Made by a program: the position numbers and the translations under genes. A stretch of DNA of 47,838 nucleotides from positions 1 to 47,838 of the forward strand of contig JAEWGR010000035.1 of the NCBI GenBank assembly GCA_023388195.1, written 5' to 3'. Positions 1-7,910 of this stretch are shown in pieces (the stretch's first letter is position 1; the number at the start of each line of letters is the position of its first letter). Source of the stretch: Bacillota bacterium. Its GTDB lineage: Bacteria; Bacillota; Negativicutes; Sporomusales; Sporomusaceae. Under the pieces are notes generated by a model, which saw only the letters and a list, made by a program, of their open reading frames with translations, did not search any database and had not been told where the DNA came from.

Positions 1-1237
1 CACCTGTTCCTTCTTTGGTATAGAGGTTCTTGTCATAGTCCCAGGGGTCAATATAGCGGGTATAGGTGTCCGGCGCATTTTTCAGCCGGCTGCCTGCGCC
101 TTTTTCCCGGCTATAGCCGAAGCCATAGCTCAAGAGATGCTGGTCATTAAGCTGCCGATTGGCCGATGCCCTGGCATTCCATTGCTTATGCGTTATATCG
201 TCAACATAGTTTAAGGTGTTTTTGCCTTCGTATTTCGAATTGTTATAAAGAGAACTTAAGGTAATGTCGTCTTCGTTCATATCCGTATAATCCAGATCGA
301 CCTTCCAGTCCATTTCCTCGCCATTGTTCCCGCTGTAGGACAGCCGGTAGGTATTGCGGTCCATGGTCCGCTTAAATTGCTGCCGCGGTCCCTCGTCCGA
401 ATGTTTGACATACCGCTCCAGGTCTTCATTGATCCGGTCGATGTTGAATTCGAGCTTGTTTCGGTCGTTGATCGCATAGCTGCCAGTCAGGCCGATATTC
501 TGGATATCGCCATAGTAACGCAGGGAGTTTTGCACCTTCCCGCCATTGGCCAGGCCGCCGAAAAACTGTGTTCCATAAACCGGCATGATCTCCCGCTTGC
601 CGCCGTACAGACCCAGCCGGAAATTACCGACTTGCCCCGAATCGGCACGCAGAAAGATATTCTGATACGGGAACACATCCCCATCGCCGCTGCTCCTCCG
701 GCCTTCGCCATTAAACTGGATCAAGGGTTCTGCAGCGGCTTTTTTCCTGATAATATTGACTACGCCGCCAATCGCATCTGCGCCGTATTTGGCTGATGCC
801 GCTCCCCGGATGATTTCAATACGCTCGACGTTCTCCGTCCCCAGCCGCATAGCTTCGTCAGCCGCCCCTTGATATTTGGCAAGGTCACCCATGACGGGCT
901 GTCCGTCCACCAGGATCAGCGTATGCCGCGCTTCCGCACCCCGGATAGAGATGCCTACCCGCCCCATCGCATCTACGGTCCGGGTTACGCCGGTTTCATC
1001 GAAAATGATATCCTCGACGCTTTTGGCCTGTTTACGCTCAATATCCTCCTTGGTAATGATAGTGGTGCTTTGGGATTCGTATTTGGCTTCCTCTTTAGCG
1101 GCGTCCGCCTCGACGACAATATCCCGCGTTTTGGCGGTATCCTCAGCCGCCAGTGTCACGCCCCCGCTCCACAGGGCAAACATATTGGCTGTCAACAAAG
1201 CGGCGACCGCGCAGCGGGCCCTGCTTTTTTTATTCAA
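1..1237 (-). CDS. TonB-dependent outer-membrane receptor, N-terminal part (3' end outside window)
   Basis: About 412 codons are open from a TTG start to the window edge. The TTG is preceded at about 7 bases by a run of Gs that serves as ribosome binding site. The N-terminus is a signal peptide (NKKSRARCAVAALL..., cleavage near LAA-ED). A TonB-box-like stretch (RDIVVEAD) and a plug domain follow, with the typical motifs VEDIIFDETGV, GMRVGISIRG-like, ILVDGQPV, VERIEIIRG and GADAIGGVVNI. After that come aromatic-rich beta-barrel strands. It would import a siderophore, haem, cobalamin or other large ligand across the outer membrane. It is the last visible gene of an exbB-exbD-tonB operon under a Fur-type promoter, so an iron ligand is the best guess. 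The ligand itself cannot be read from this fragment. Confidence 0.93.
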   Translation of the reverse strand, partial: MNKKSRARCAVAALLTANMFALWSGGVTLAAEDTAKTRDIVVEADAAKEEAKYESQSTTIITKEDIERKQAKSVEDIIFDETGVTRTVDAMGRVGISIRGAEARHTLILVDGQPVMGDLAKYQGAADEAMRLGTENVERIEIIRGAASAKYGADAIGGVVNIIRKKAAAEPLIQFNGEGRRSSGDGDVFPYQNIFLRADSGQVGNFRLGLYGGKREIMPVYGTQFFGGLANGGKVQNSLRYYGDIQNIGLTGSYAINDRNKLEFNIDRINEDLERYVKHSDEGPRQQFKRTMDRNTYRLSYSGNNGEEMDWKVDLDYTDMNEDDITLSSLYNNSKYEGKNTLNYVDDITHKQWNARASANRQLNDQHLLSYGFGYSREKGAGSRLKNAPDTYTRYIDPWDYDKNLYTKEGTG

Positions 1238-1317
1238 GGTGATTCCCCCTGTTCCTTACATTTTTCCTTGTTCCGGCCAGCCCGGCAGCCGCCTGCAGGC
1301 ATTGGCTCATAATGCAT

Positions 1318-2025
1318 TTACTTTAAGACAAAATGGACGGTGGTGGTAAAGCTTACCGGCGCTTTGAGCGCATTGGGATAGGGGCATACGGTACTGATGG
1401 CTTGCAGGGCGGCCTGCTCCAACATACGGGTGGCCGAACCGACGGTACTGGCGCTTACCAGGTTGCCATCCGCATCCAGTTTAACCGCTACTGTAACCGA
1501 TCCCTGGATACTGCGTTTTACCGCCATATAGGGGTACTGCTTGTTGGCATCAACCGCGTTGGCGAAGCCGTTAAAATCAAAGGCACCGCTGCTGGTACCG
1601 GCAACGCCACTGCTGCCCGAGCCCTCACCGTAACCGCGGCCTTCACCATACCCACGCCCGCCACCGGCCCCCTCGCCTTTGCCCGCACCACTGCCGATGC
1701 CGCTGCTGACAGCCACGCGGGTGCCGGCAGCGGCAGCCGGTGACGCCACCGGGGCCGAAACGGGCACAGCAATGTTGTCCGGCGACTGGGCTGCCGGTTC
1801 CGGCGGCGTCTCTGTCTCGGGCCGGGCTTGAGCCGGCTGCGGCGTACCGCCGCCGGCCTGGCCGCTGCCCTGCTGATAATCCACCATATCCAGATCAATA
1901 ACATATTCCGCTTCCGGCCGGTGGATGATATTGCCGTTAAAGACCAGGCCGAAGCAAATGGCTATCGCCAGATGAAAAAGCCCCGAACACAGGAACGCCC
2001 GCCGCCAGCTGCAATGTTCTGTCAT
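1318..2025 (-). CDS. tonB: TonB family energy transducer
   Basis: 235 residues. The ATG at 2025 follows AAGGTGATGGC and lies 4 bases after the exbD stop; a longer in-frame start upstream would overlap exbD and has no better binding site. An N-terminal membrane helix (about residues 10-31, FLCSGLFHLAIAICFGLVF) leads into a periplasmic linker rich in Pro, Ala and Gly, with a direct repeat GRGYGEGRGYGEG. The C-terminal TonB domain has the signature YPYMAVKRSIQGSVTVAVKL. It couples proton-motive force, harvested by ExbB/ExbD, to the outer-membrane receptor encoded next. The glycine-rich linker is unusual compared with the usual Pro-Lys/Pro-Glu linker, but the family assignment is firm. Confidence 0.92.
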   Translation of the reverse strand: MTEHCSWRRAFLCSGLFHLAIAICFGLVFNGNIIHRPEAEYVIDLDMVDYQQGSGQAGGGTPQPAQARPETETPPEPAAQSPDNIAVPVSAPVASPAAAAGTRVAVSSGIGSGAGKGEGAGGGRGYGEGRGYGEGSGSSGVAGTSSGAFDFNGFANAVDANKQYPYMAVKRSIQGSVTVAVKLDADGNLVSASTVGSATRMLEQAALQAISTVCPYPNALKAPVSFTTTVHFVLK

Positions 2026-2029
2026 GCCA

Positions 2030-2440
2030 TCACCTTGCTTTCTTCTCCGCGGCGATACCCAGTTTTTTGACACCGGCCGCCTTCAGCATGTCCATAACGG
2101 CTACCACCTGACCGTGAGCGGTTGCTTTATCGGCCTGGAGGATGACTGCCAGCTGCGGATTGGCCGCTGTTTGTGCCTGCAGCTGGGCGGCTGCGCCCTC
2201 AAGCGATACGAATTTGGCGTCCAGGGCGATCCGGCCAGCCGCATCAAGGCTGATAATGACTGGCAGCTGGGACGGCACCTCCGCCCGGGTTGCCTGGGGC
2301 AGCTGCACCGCCAGCGCCCGCTGGGTGGTCGTTTGCAAGCTGTTCATCATAAAAAAGACCAGCAGAAAGAAAATAATATCGATCATAGGTATGATCATAA
2401 AGGACGGTGTGGCAACACCGCGGACATTTCTGAACTTCAT
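2030..2440 (-). CDS. exbD: ExbD/TolR family biopolymer transport protein
   Basis: 136 residues starting at MKFRNVRG. The ATG overlaps the exbB stop (ATGA) and follows a GGGGGAAG ribosome binding site; an upstream in-frame start reading MFFRV lies inside exbB and is not used. It has one membrane helix (about residues 16-36, MIPMIDIIFFLLVFFMM) containing the Asp typical of ExbD, then a periplasmic domain ending in VVAVMDMLKAAGVKKLGIA. With ExbB it forms the proton-driven motor that energises TonB. Length and order exbB-exbD-tonB are standard. Confidence 0.95.
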   Translation of the reverse strand: MKFRNVRGVATPSFMIIPMIDIIFFLLVFFMMNSLQTTTQRALAVQLPQATRAEVPSQLPVIISLDAAGRIALDAKFVSLEGAAAQLQAQTAANPQLAVILQADKATAHGQVVAVMDMLKAAGVKKLGIAAEKKAR

Positions 2441-3069
2441 GCCGCTTCCCCCCGCTTGTGTTCTAACACGGAAAAACACAGATCCTCGGTGGCGGTCAGA
2501 ATCGAATCAAACTGATGGGAAAAAAAGGTATGTATGACAAACGCCAGTATGGCCACACACAGGCCCGCCGCGGTTGCGACCAGCGCTTCCCCGACGCCGC
2601 CGCTGATGGCCGCCGCGCCGCTGCCGGAGCCGTCCATGACGCTGAAGGAACCGATCATGCCGATAACGGTGCCGAGCAAGCCAAGCAGCGGGGCTACGGT
2701 AACAATTGCGCTCAGGTAGTCAAGATACTTTTTCAGGCCTGTTACCTCTACCGCCAGCCGTTCTTCGAATGCCGCCTTTACCGTCAGGGTGTCAGCCTGG
2801 GGGAACCGGGCCTGCAGCAGGCCGGCTTTCACCGTCCGGCTCATAACCGTATCGAAGGTATCGCAGACGGCAATAGCCCGGTCCCAGTCCCGGCCAGCCA
2901 GGGTATCGCGCAGCTGCTCTCTCAACCCCTCACCATTGCGCCGGTTGCGGCGGTAGTAATACAGCCGCTCCGCAGCAATCATTACCGCCAGCAACGAGCA
3001 AATCAACAGGGGATACATGACAAAACCGCCTTTGTGAAATAAATGGATCAAATAGATAAATCCTTCCAA
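2437..3069 (-). CDS. exbB: ExbB/MotA/TolQ family proton channel
   Basis: 210 residues from a TTG start at 3069, placed 7 bases after AGAGGTG. Three membrane segments are visible: about residues 15-34 (GGFVMYPLLICSLLAVMIAAE), 116-138 (SAIVTVAPLLGLLGTVIGMIG) and 158-182 (VGEALVATAAGLCVAILAFVIHTFF). The PLLGLLGTVIGMI motif is the family signature. It forms the pentameric part of the ExbB-ExbD-TonB complex in the inner membrane. It is the first gene of the operon and is separated from its promoter by a leader of about 240 nt that contains an intrinsic terminator. Confidence 0.95.
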   Translation of the reverse strand: MEGFIYLIHLFHKGGFVMYPLLICSLLAVMIAAERLYYYRRNRRNGEGLREQLRDTLAGRDWDRAIAVCDTFDTVMSRTVKAGLLQARFPQADTLTVKAAFEERLAVEVTGLKKYLDYLSAIVTVAPLLGLLGTVIGMIGSFSVMDGSGSGAAAISGGVGEALVATAAGLCVAILAFVIHTFFSHQFDSILTATEDLCFSVLEHKRGEAA

Positions 3070-3178
3070 TGCTTACACCTCTGCTATTATTGATTGGGAA
3101 ACGTAAAACATTAAACCACTAGCCATACTCGCCGTTAGCCAACAGACACGCCCAGTCCACCTCCTCTGTTCTGTCTGG

Positions 3179-3221
3179 AAAAAAAGAAAAACTCCGAGCG
3201 TAATACATGTACGCAACGGAG
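3179..3221 (-). terminator. Intrinsic terminator inside the exbB leader (candidate attenuator)
   Basis: Read on the minus strand, CTCCG and GCGTA pair with TACGC and CGGAG around a 7-nt loop. A uridine-rich tail of five Ts, one C and seven Ts follows at once. It lies between the Fur-type promoter and exbB, on the same strand as the operon, so transcription must pass it to reach exbB. An alternative hairpin, GAGCT-GGG-AGCTC, overlaps its 5' arm. Confidence 0.75.
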
Positions 3222-3308
3222 CTCCCAGCTCTCTTTTAAACTCTGCTAGCCCCTGATTCAGATCATCAGCCTGGCAAGAGTATAACTATTTTCAATTGGC
3301 GCTTTCTG
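3222..3308 (-). promoter_or_regulatory. Structured 5' leader of exbB, possible aptamer or antiterminator
   Basis: Downstream of the predicted transcription start, the minus strand can fold as ACTCT/AGAGT enclosing GCC/GGC and CTGAT/ATCAG hairpins. A GAGCT-GGG-AGCTC hairpin follows whose 3' arm shares bases with the terminator stem. This is the arrangement of a riboswitch or attenuator. I do not recognise it as a known riboswitch class. Confidence 0.4.
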
Positions 3309-3314
3309 ATGTTT

Positions 3315-3343
3315 ATTCTACCAATAATGAGAATCATTGTCAA
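3315..3343 (-). promoter_or_regulatory. exbB operon promoter overlapped by a Fur box
   Basis: On the minus strand TTGACA (3338-3343) and TAGAAT (3315-3320) are separated by exactly 17 bp. The 19-bp sequence at 3323-3341 matches the classical Fur box (GATAATGATwATCATTATC) at 16 of 19 positions and covers the spacer and part of the -35. Iron-dependent repression of the TonB system is the direct inference. Confidence 0.88.
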
Positions 3344-3462
3344 TAATAATTTAAAATAATCTGGTTGACACGGTATTAAGGTCAATTAAAATAGGCTAAC
3401 CAGAAATATCCTGGCTAACCCAATAAAGACGAAATTATCAGTTTTTATTAATCAAAATCAGA

Positions 3463-3468
3463 TATAAT
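3463..3468 (+). promoter_or_regulatory. Probable -10 element for the 29-residue ORF
   Basis: A perfect TATAAT lies 55 bases before the GTG start of the small ORF; the -35 is poor. A second candidate, TTGACA at 3365-3370 with TAAAAT at 3387-3392 (16-bp spacer), lies further upstream. Either could drive the small ORF. Confidence 0.5.
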
Positions 3469-3522
3469 GGTAATGGGACGGGATTACGGCCCGCCCCAAA
3501 ACTGAATAAGGAGGTGATTTCC

Positions 3523-3612
3523 GTGTGGATTTCACGGGTACTTATCTGGCTAATTATCGTAGCAGCGATAATAACAATGCGGCCAGGTAAAGTAGTTATC
3601 TGGTTCAGATAA
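3523..3612 (+). CDS. Small hydrophobic peptide, 29 residues, unknown function
   Basis: A GTG start follows a near-perfect ribosome binding site (AAGGAGGTGATTTCC) and the frame ends at TAA 3612. The peptide begins MWISRVLIWLIIVAAIITM, a single membrane helix, and ends with a basic tail RPGKVVIWFR. It has a promoter-like sequence upstream and a GC-rich hairpin downstream (3629-3662), so it looks like a complete small transcription unit. It is divergent from the exbB operon. No family is recognised. Confidence 0.6.
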   Translation: MWISRVLIWLIIVAAIITMRPGKVVIWFR

Positions 3613-3628
3613 CCTCCCTATTCCTAAG

Positions 3629-3662
3629 GCAAAGCGCACCTGTGACAGCAGGGGCGCTTTGC
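3629..3662 (+). terminator. Hairpin after the 29-residue ORF
   Basis: GCAAAGCGC pairs perfectly with GCGCTTTGC around a 16-nt loop, starting 16 bases after the stop. The T tail is poor, so termination strength is uncertain. Confidence 0.5.
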
Positions 3663-3767
3663 TGTATCAACCTATGTTTATTATATCCTCTTTATACGAG
3701 TTATAAAAGCAGTTTTCACTCATTGTAATCATTAATTTCTCACTAAACAGCCGCAACAAAGAAGCTG

Positions 3768-3808
3768 TTATGATTAATTTGCAAAAACTTTTTATAAATT
3801 AGTCATAA
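3768..3808. repeat. AT-rich inverted repeat, 13-base arms
   Basis: TTATGATTAATTT (3768-3780) is matched by AAATTAGTCATAA (3796-3808), with one T-G position, 33 bases after the stop of the last CODH-operon gene. There is no T tail. It could be a weak hairpin terminator or a protein binding site. The rest of 3663-3840 shows nothing else. Confidence 0.4.
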
Positions 3809-3840
3809 CTAGAAAACGCGGGATTTGCGGAGTCTTACCG

Positions 3841-4479
3841 TTACTTAACCGTAACCGTAAACAGGGCACAGTATTCATCGATAAGCATGGCCGCCCGGGC
3901 CGGGTTGAAGATGCCGCAGCGGCAGGGCTTGGCCAGCTCGATGCCGGCCTCGGCGGCGGTGATTTCGCCCTTTTTCACCTTGCCGATCAGCCGGCGGACC
4001 AGGCCCTGGGCCACCATAGCATGACCGCACATGGTTGTGATTTGCGATATCTCTTCTTCCGGCATGTGCCCGGTTTTGCCCAGGACGCCCAGGGAGTGCT
4101 CCACGGCGTGAGGCTGAATCCCGGCCTGGTCGCAGCATTCGAACAATCGCGCAAATAAGCCGGAGATAGTCAGCGACATGCCCAGGTCGGCGGCCTTGAC
4201 CTCCGCCAGCAAAGCAACCAGGTCCTCTTTATCGGCCAGAACGGCATGGGTGCTGCTGGTAGTCAGCCTCTCATACAGCTCTTCATATTCGGTCACATAT
4301 TTATTTCCCAGTTTGACATCACCCAGGTTAACCGGATTGTGCTTATGGGCAATGGCCAGAAATTTCTTCAGCTTGGGCACAGCCCCTTCATGGTTGAAGC
4401 CCCGGGCCGGTAAGGCATGCATGGGAAAATCATTGTCCAGGTTCGCCGGCGTCCCCCGCCGGTGCAAGGTATGCGACAC
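3841..4479 (-). CDS. Unknown 212-residue protein, last gene of the CODH operon
   Basis: GTG start at 4479, preceded by AAGGAGGGGTAACCT and sitting 3 bases after the stop of the ferredoxin-like gene, so translation is coupled. The protein looks soluble and largely helical and has no signal peptide. Six Cys are seen: CCDQAG in the middle, MCGHAM, a C-terminal PCRCGIFNPARA motif and one near the end (EYCALF). The CxCGxxNPxRA motif could bind a metal or Fe-S cluster, but that is inference. I do not recognise the family. Its place as fifth gene after cooF-cooS-flavoprotein-ferredoxin suggests a structural or maturation role for this CODH complex. Confidence 0.8.
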   Translation of the reverse strand: MSHTLHRRGTPANLDNDFPMHALPARGFNHEGAVPKLKKFLAIAHKHNPVNLGDVKLGNKYVTEYEELYERLTTSSTHAVLADKEDLVALLAEVKAADLGMSLTISGLFARLFECCDQAGIQPHAVEHSLGVLGKTGHMPEEEISQITTMCGHAMVAQGLVRRLIGKVKKGEITAAEAGIELAKPCRCGIFNPARAAMLIDEYCALFTVTVK

Positions 4480-4482
4480 AGG

Positions 4483-5223
4483 TTACCCCTCCTTTGCCAG
4501 CGGCCTGCCAAGGCCGGTATTCATTTTGCCATTGGGCAGCACAGGCCACTGCAGCGACTGCAGCAGGGGCAGGGTGGGTATGACATTCCCCCGCTCCAGT
4601 ACGGTAATCAAATCGACGGAAAAGACACAATCCACCTCTGCGGCTACCCGGCGGATCGCACTCAGCAGTTCTGTCATCTGCCCGATCGGCACAATCATCT
4701 CAATAATGGCGGAAAGAACCTTTTCGTTGAGCACCTCTTCTTTATAGCGGCCGGTTTGCGGGTCGGCCATCAGCCGGGTACAGGGATTATTCGGTTCAAA
4801 CTCCACCCCCAGCCGGGCCAGAGCCATGGCCACCTTCTCAATATCAGAGAAGCGAGCCCCCACGCTGGGACGGCCCATTTCACAGGAAATCCCCACAAAC
4901 CCCCGTTTTATCCGGCCGGTGATCTCATTGGTTTTGATCTCTTCCGTGCCCCGGCCGGCGACCTTGGTATCGCGATGCTCGACCGTCGGATCGCTAAAGG
5001 CTGACCGGACGGTGCGGGGCCATTCGTAAGCCGGCATAAACAGGGCCCCCGTCTCACAGATCCCGGCTCGCAGGCAAACACCGCAGTCCACACATTCGTC
5101 TTCATTAATCTCATAATACAGCTTGCCGGTGCCCGGATCACGCCGGCAGACGGCAATCCGGCCCAGGGTGCAAAACTCTGTACACTGGCCGCAGCCGGCA
5201 CATTTATCTTTATCGATTCGCAT
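4483..5223 (-). CDS. Dicluster ferredoxin-like protein with C-terminal domain, CODH operon
   Basis: 246 residues; ATG at 5223 after TTGAGGAGGGC. The N-terminus carries two 4Fe-4S motifs: C8-x2-C11-x2-C14-x3-C18 and C44-x2-C47-x2-C50-x5-C56. A domain of about 180 residues follows (GFVGISCEMGRPSVGARFSD..., PNNPCTRLMADPQTGRYKEE) that I do not recognise and that holds further Cys. It probably passes electrons between the CODH/CooF module and a partner protein. It lies 12 bases after the flavoprotein gene. The second motif (x5 before the last Cys) departs from the usual ferredoxin spacing. Confidence 0.85.
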   Translation of the reverse strand: MRIDKDKCAGCGQCTEFCTLGRIAVCRRDPGTGKLYYEINEDECVDCGVCLRAGICETGALFMPAYEWPRTVRSAFSDPTVEHRDTKVAGRGTEEIKTNEITGRIKRGFVGISCEMGRPSVGARFSDIEKVAMALARLGVEFEPNNPCTRLMADPQTGRYKEEVLNEKVLSAIIEMIVPIGQMTELLSAIRRVAAEVDCVFSVDLITVLERGNVIPTLPLLQSLQWPVLPNGKMNTGLGRPLAKEG

Positions 5224-5235
5224 GTTCAGCCCTCC

Positions 5236-6477
5236 TCAAAGTGCCAGCAGGTCAACATAGCTGCCGGCAGCTCCGGCTGCGCCCCGGCAGCCGCCGGCGT
5301 CCGTCCGGGCCATGGCCCCGGCCAGTACCCCCGCCTGCCGGATATCGCCCATTAACAAAAAGCCGTGCAGGCGGTTATTCTTAATAACCAGCCGCTTATA
5401 TACAGAGCCGGTTTGCCGGACCAAAACCTCGGCACCGTCACCGCCCTGCACATTGCCGGCTGATACCAGCGGGACACCGGCGATCTCAACACTGTTCTTG
5501 GCCAGGTAGCCGCTATAGGCTTCCCTGGTCCGGCCAGACAGGTTGCGGGCGGCAATGATCCCCTGTTCAACCGCCGCCGGCCAGCCGGCCGACAGGCAGT
5601 GCTGCCGGTCCAGCACGGTCAGTACCTCGGCCGCGTCACCGGCGGCATAGATATCGGCCCCGGAGGTCTGCAAAAATTCGTTGACCTTAATCCCGGCGCC
5701 GATCACCAGCCCGGCCGTCCGGGCCAGAGCCGTGTCAGCCCTCACACCGGCAGCGCAAACGACAAGTTCACAAGGCACCAGCCGCGAACCGGCCCGGATA
5801 CCGGCAACCTTGCCGCCGGCTGTTGCCACCGCCTCCACCTGCACACCGGTCAATAGTTCAATGCCTCTGGCCCTGAGAGCAGCTGCCAGCAGGGCCGCAC
5901 CGGTTTCATCCAGCTGCTGCGGCAACACCCGGTTCATGCGTTCGATAACGGTCACCTGCAGGCCCCGCTGCCGCAGGGCCAGAGCCGTTTTCAAACCGAT
6001 CAGCCCGGACCCGATCACTACCGCCGCCCCGGCCTCAGCCGCCGCCAGCGAGATGGCCGCGGTCTGTTCCAGTGTCCACAGTGTGTACACGCCGTCGGCA
6101 GTTATACCCGGCAGTGCGGGCCGCACAGGCAAAGCCCCGGTGGCTAAAAGCAGCTTATCATAATGCAGCTGCTGGCCGGAGGCCAGCACAAGGCAGTGTT
6201 CCTCCGGCCGGATACTGACGGCCTGTACACCGGTCAGGCAGCAGATACCGGCGGCCTGAAACTGGGCCGGCGTTTGCAGTACGGCCTCTTCAGGCCGGCG
6301 TTTGCCGCTGATGATATCAGGCAGATCAATCCGGCTGTAAAAACCGTCCTGTTCACTGGCAATGACCGTGATTGCCGCCCCACTGTCGAGCTGCCTTAAT
6401 TCCCGGGCCGCCGCCGCCCCGGCTGCGCCCTGGCCGACAATCAGCCAGGCCGGTTGGACCATCCCTGTATGGATCAT
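5236..6477 (-). CDS. FAD-dependent NAD(P)H oxidoreductase of the CODH operon
   Basis: 413 residues. The ATG overlaps the cooS stop (ATGA). It has a two-dinucleotide-binding-domain flavoprotein fold: FAD-binding motif WLIVGQGAAGAAAARELR at the N-terminus, a second GxGxxG (VVIGSGLIGLKTALAL) near residue 155 for NAD(P)H, and a C-terminal FAD motif (ADIYAAGDAAEV) near residue 280. It resembles NADH oxidase and rubredoxin-reductase type enzymes. Flavoproteins of this type are known next to cooF and cooS, where they are proposed to transfer electrons from CO oxidation to NAD(P)+. The tight overlap with cooS supports that role here. Confidence 0.9.
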   Translation of the reverse strand: MIHTGMVQPAWLIVGQGAAGAAAARELRQLDSGAAITVIASEQDGFYSRIDLPDIISGKRRPEEAVLQTPAQFQAAGICCLTGVQAVSIRPEEHCLVLASGQQLHYDKLLLATGALPVRPALPGITADGVYTLWTLEQTAAISLAAAEAGAAVVIGSGLIGLKTALALRQRGLQVTVIERMNRVLPQQLDETGAALLAAALRARGIELLTGVQVEAVATAGGKVAGIRAGSRLVPCELVVCAAGVRADTALARTAGLVIGAGIKVNEFLQTSGADIYAAGDAAEVLTVLDRQHCLSAGWPAAVEQGIIAARNLSGRTREAYSGYLAKNSVEIAGVPLVSAGNVQGGDGAEVLVRQTGSVYKRLVIKNNRLHGFLLMGDIRQAGVLAGAMARTDAGGCRGAAGAAGSYVDLLAL

Positions 6478-7910
6478 CTCGGAGCCGCTGCTGCCAGCGC
6501 CTGCAGCAGCTCCGGCAGGGCCGGCAAAGGCCGGATATTGTAATCCGGCAGAGCGGCATTGCCGGGAATCGACTCGTAACCAAGCCAGGCAGGGATACCG
6601 GCAGCAGCAAAACCAATGGCGGTCGCCAGTACTTTATTATGATTGATTTCCGGAAAAACCGCTGCCAGCGGCAGCTGCGGCGGCAGCACTGCCGCCATAC
6701 CGAGCAGTTCGCCCGCGTCATGACAGGAGCCGAGATGCAGCACCGGCGGTACATTGGCCGGCAGCACCCCCCGCAGCGGGTAATCGCCATTACGCCAGTC
6801 AGGCCGGCACAGGCCGGCTTTGGCCAGGGCTGTCCCCGCACAGCCGCCGGTTACCACCAGGTAGCCGGCCTCAACTAAGGCAACCGCCAGTTGGACCGGC
6901 TGTTCATCCTGCGTATTCGCCACGACCCCGCAGCCGCCCAGGTAGACAACCCCTTTGAGTTGTCCCTGCCTGTACTGCTCCGCCACCTGGGCCAGCAAGT
7001 CCGCGCTGTTGTCAGCCGTATAGCCGATCCAGGCCTCATTAACCACTGGCGGTACGGTGGTGACACCGGATCGCCGCCGGCTGGCCTGGCGGGCCGCAAG
7101 CACGGCCGCTATATAGTCAATGGCCGGTGTGGCCTGTAAAACAGCAATGCCCCGCTGCTCTGCCAGCCGGCAGAGCGACGGCAGGACACACTGGCTGCCA
7201 AGTACCAGCAGATCGACCAGACCAGTCAGAAGCGGTGCCTCCTGGGAATCATAATTGGTTACCACCGGCAGCTGCAGGCTGCCGCTGTATTCATTGCCGC
7301 ACATGCCGGCCAGGGTAACGGCGATATTCTCCTTACCGGCGGCCGCTTTAAATCCGGCCACTACGCGCCTGTCCACATGTCCGTGAAATACGATGTTGAC
7401 AGTATCAGCAGGCAGCACACCCAGATTTATACCGACAACCGCCGGCTGCCAGCTGCCTGCCGCGGCCCGCTGATACCGGGCCAGATCGGCCAGGGCCGCA
7501 TTGGTACAGCGGCCAATGGTTTGCAGCCGTTCAGCCATATCGGCAAACACCGGCATTTCATCGGCAGACACCACCAGTTCCCGGAGGACTTCGTCCCGGA
7601 AAGCAGCACCGGCCTGACCGGCCAGTTTTGTCAGCGCCCAGGCGCCGTCAGCAGCCTTTTGCAGGAAACGGCCTGCCTCCAGAGCCTCATTATCCCAGCC
7701 GCAGATAGTCTGCTGCGGTACTTGCGCAAACGGATTTGTCCGGCAGGGCCCTTCCTGACAGTCACTGCAGCAGATAGCCAGCCGGCCAAAGCCGCACTGG
7801 GGCTGCATGGCCTCCGCCCGGTCCCAGATCAGGGGCGTCTGGCTGCGGTAGGCAGCCACCAAGGTCTGATTGACAGCAGGATCGATTGATTTTTTATGTA
7901 CAGCTTTCAT
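6474..7910 (-). CDS. cooS: Anaerobic CO dehydrogenase catalytic subunit, short form (mini-CooS)
   Basis: 478 residues, against about 630 for ordinary CooS. All metal ligands seem present: D-cluster C39 and C47; B-cluster C48, C51, C56 and C70 (same numbering as CODH-II of Carboxydothermus); C-cluster H178 (HGH), C204 (GMCGNE), C241 (SQCVLP), C327 (GGCG), C357 (GGCAG) and C396 (LGSCHD); and the catalytic-type Lys at 426 (HNKVLATAIGF). About 83 residues are missing between the B-cluster and the C-cluster His. That removes the helical segment holding the HSDHGR histidine relay. Start and stop overlap neighbours by 4 bases. It should oxidise CO or reduce CO2, but the missing relay leaves proton transfer unexplained. 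Cluster assignments come from alignment by eye. Confidence 0.9.
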   Translation of the reverse strand: MKAVHKKSIDPAVNQTLVAAYRSQTPLIWDRAEAMQPQCGFGRLAICCSDCQEGPCRTNPFAQVPQQTICGWDNEALEAGRFLQKAADGAWALTKLAGQAGAAFRDEVLRELVVSADEMPVFADMAERLQTIGRCTNAALADLARYQRAAAGSWQPAVVGINLGVLPADTVNIVFHGHVDRRVVAGFKAAAGKENIAVTLAGMCGNEYSGSLQLPVVTNYDSQEAPLLTGLVDLLVLGSQCVLPSLCRLAEQRGIAVLQATPAIDYIAAVLAARQASRRRSGVTTVPPVVNEAWIGYTADNSADLLAQVAEQYRQGQLKGVVYLGGCGVVANTQDEQPVQLAVALVEAGYLVVTGGCAGTALAKAGLCRPDWRNGDYPLRGVLPANVPPVLHLGSCHDAGELLGMAAVLPPQLPLAAVFPEINHNKVLATAIGFAAAGIPAWLGYESIPGNAALPDYNIRPLPALPELLQALAAAAPR

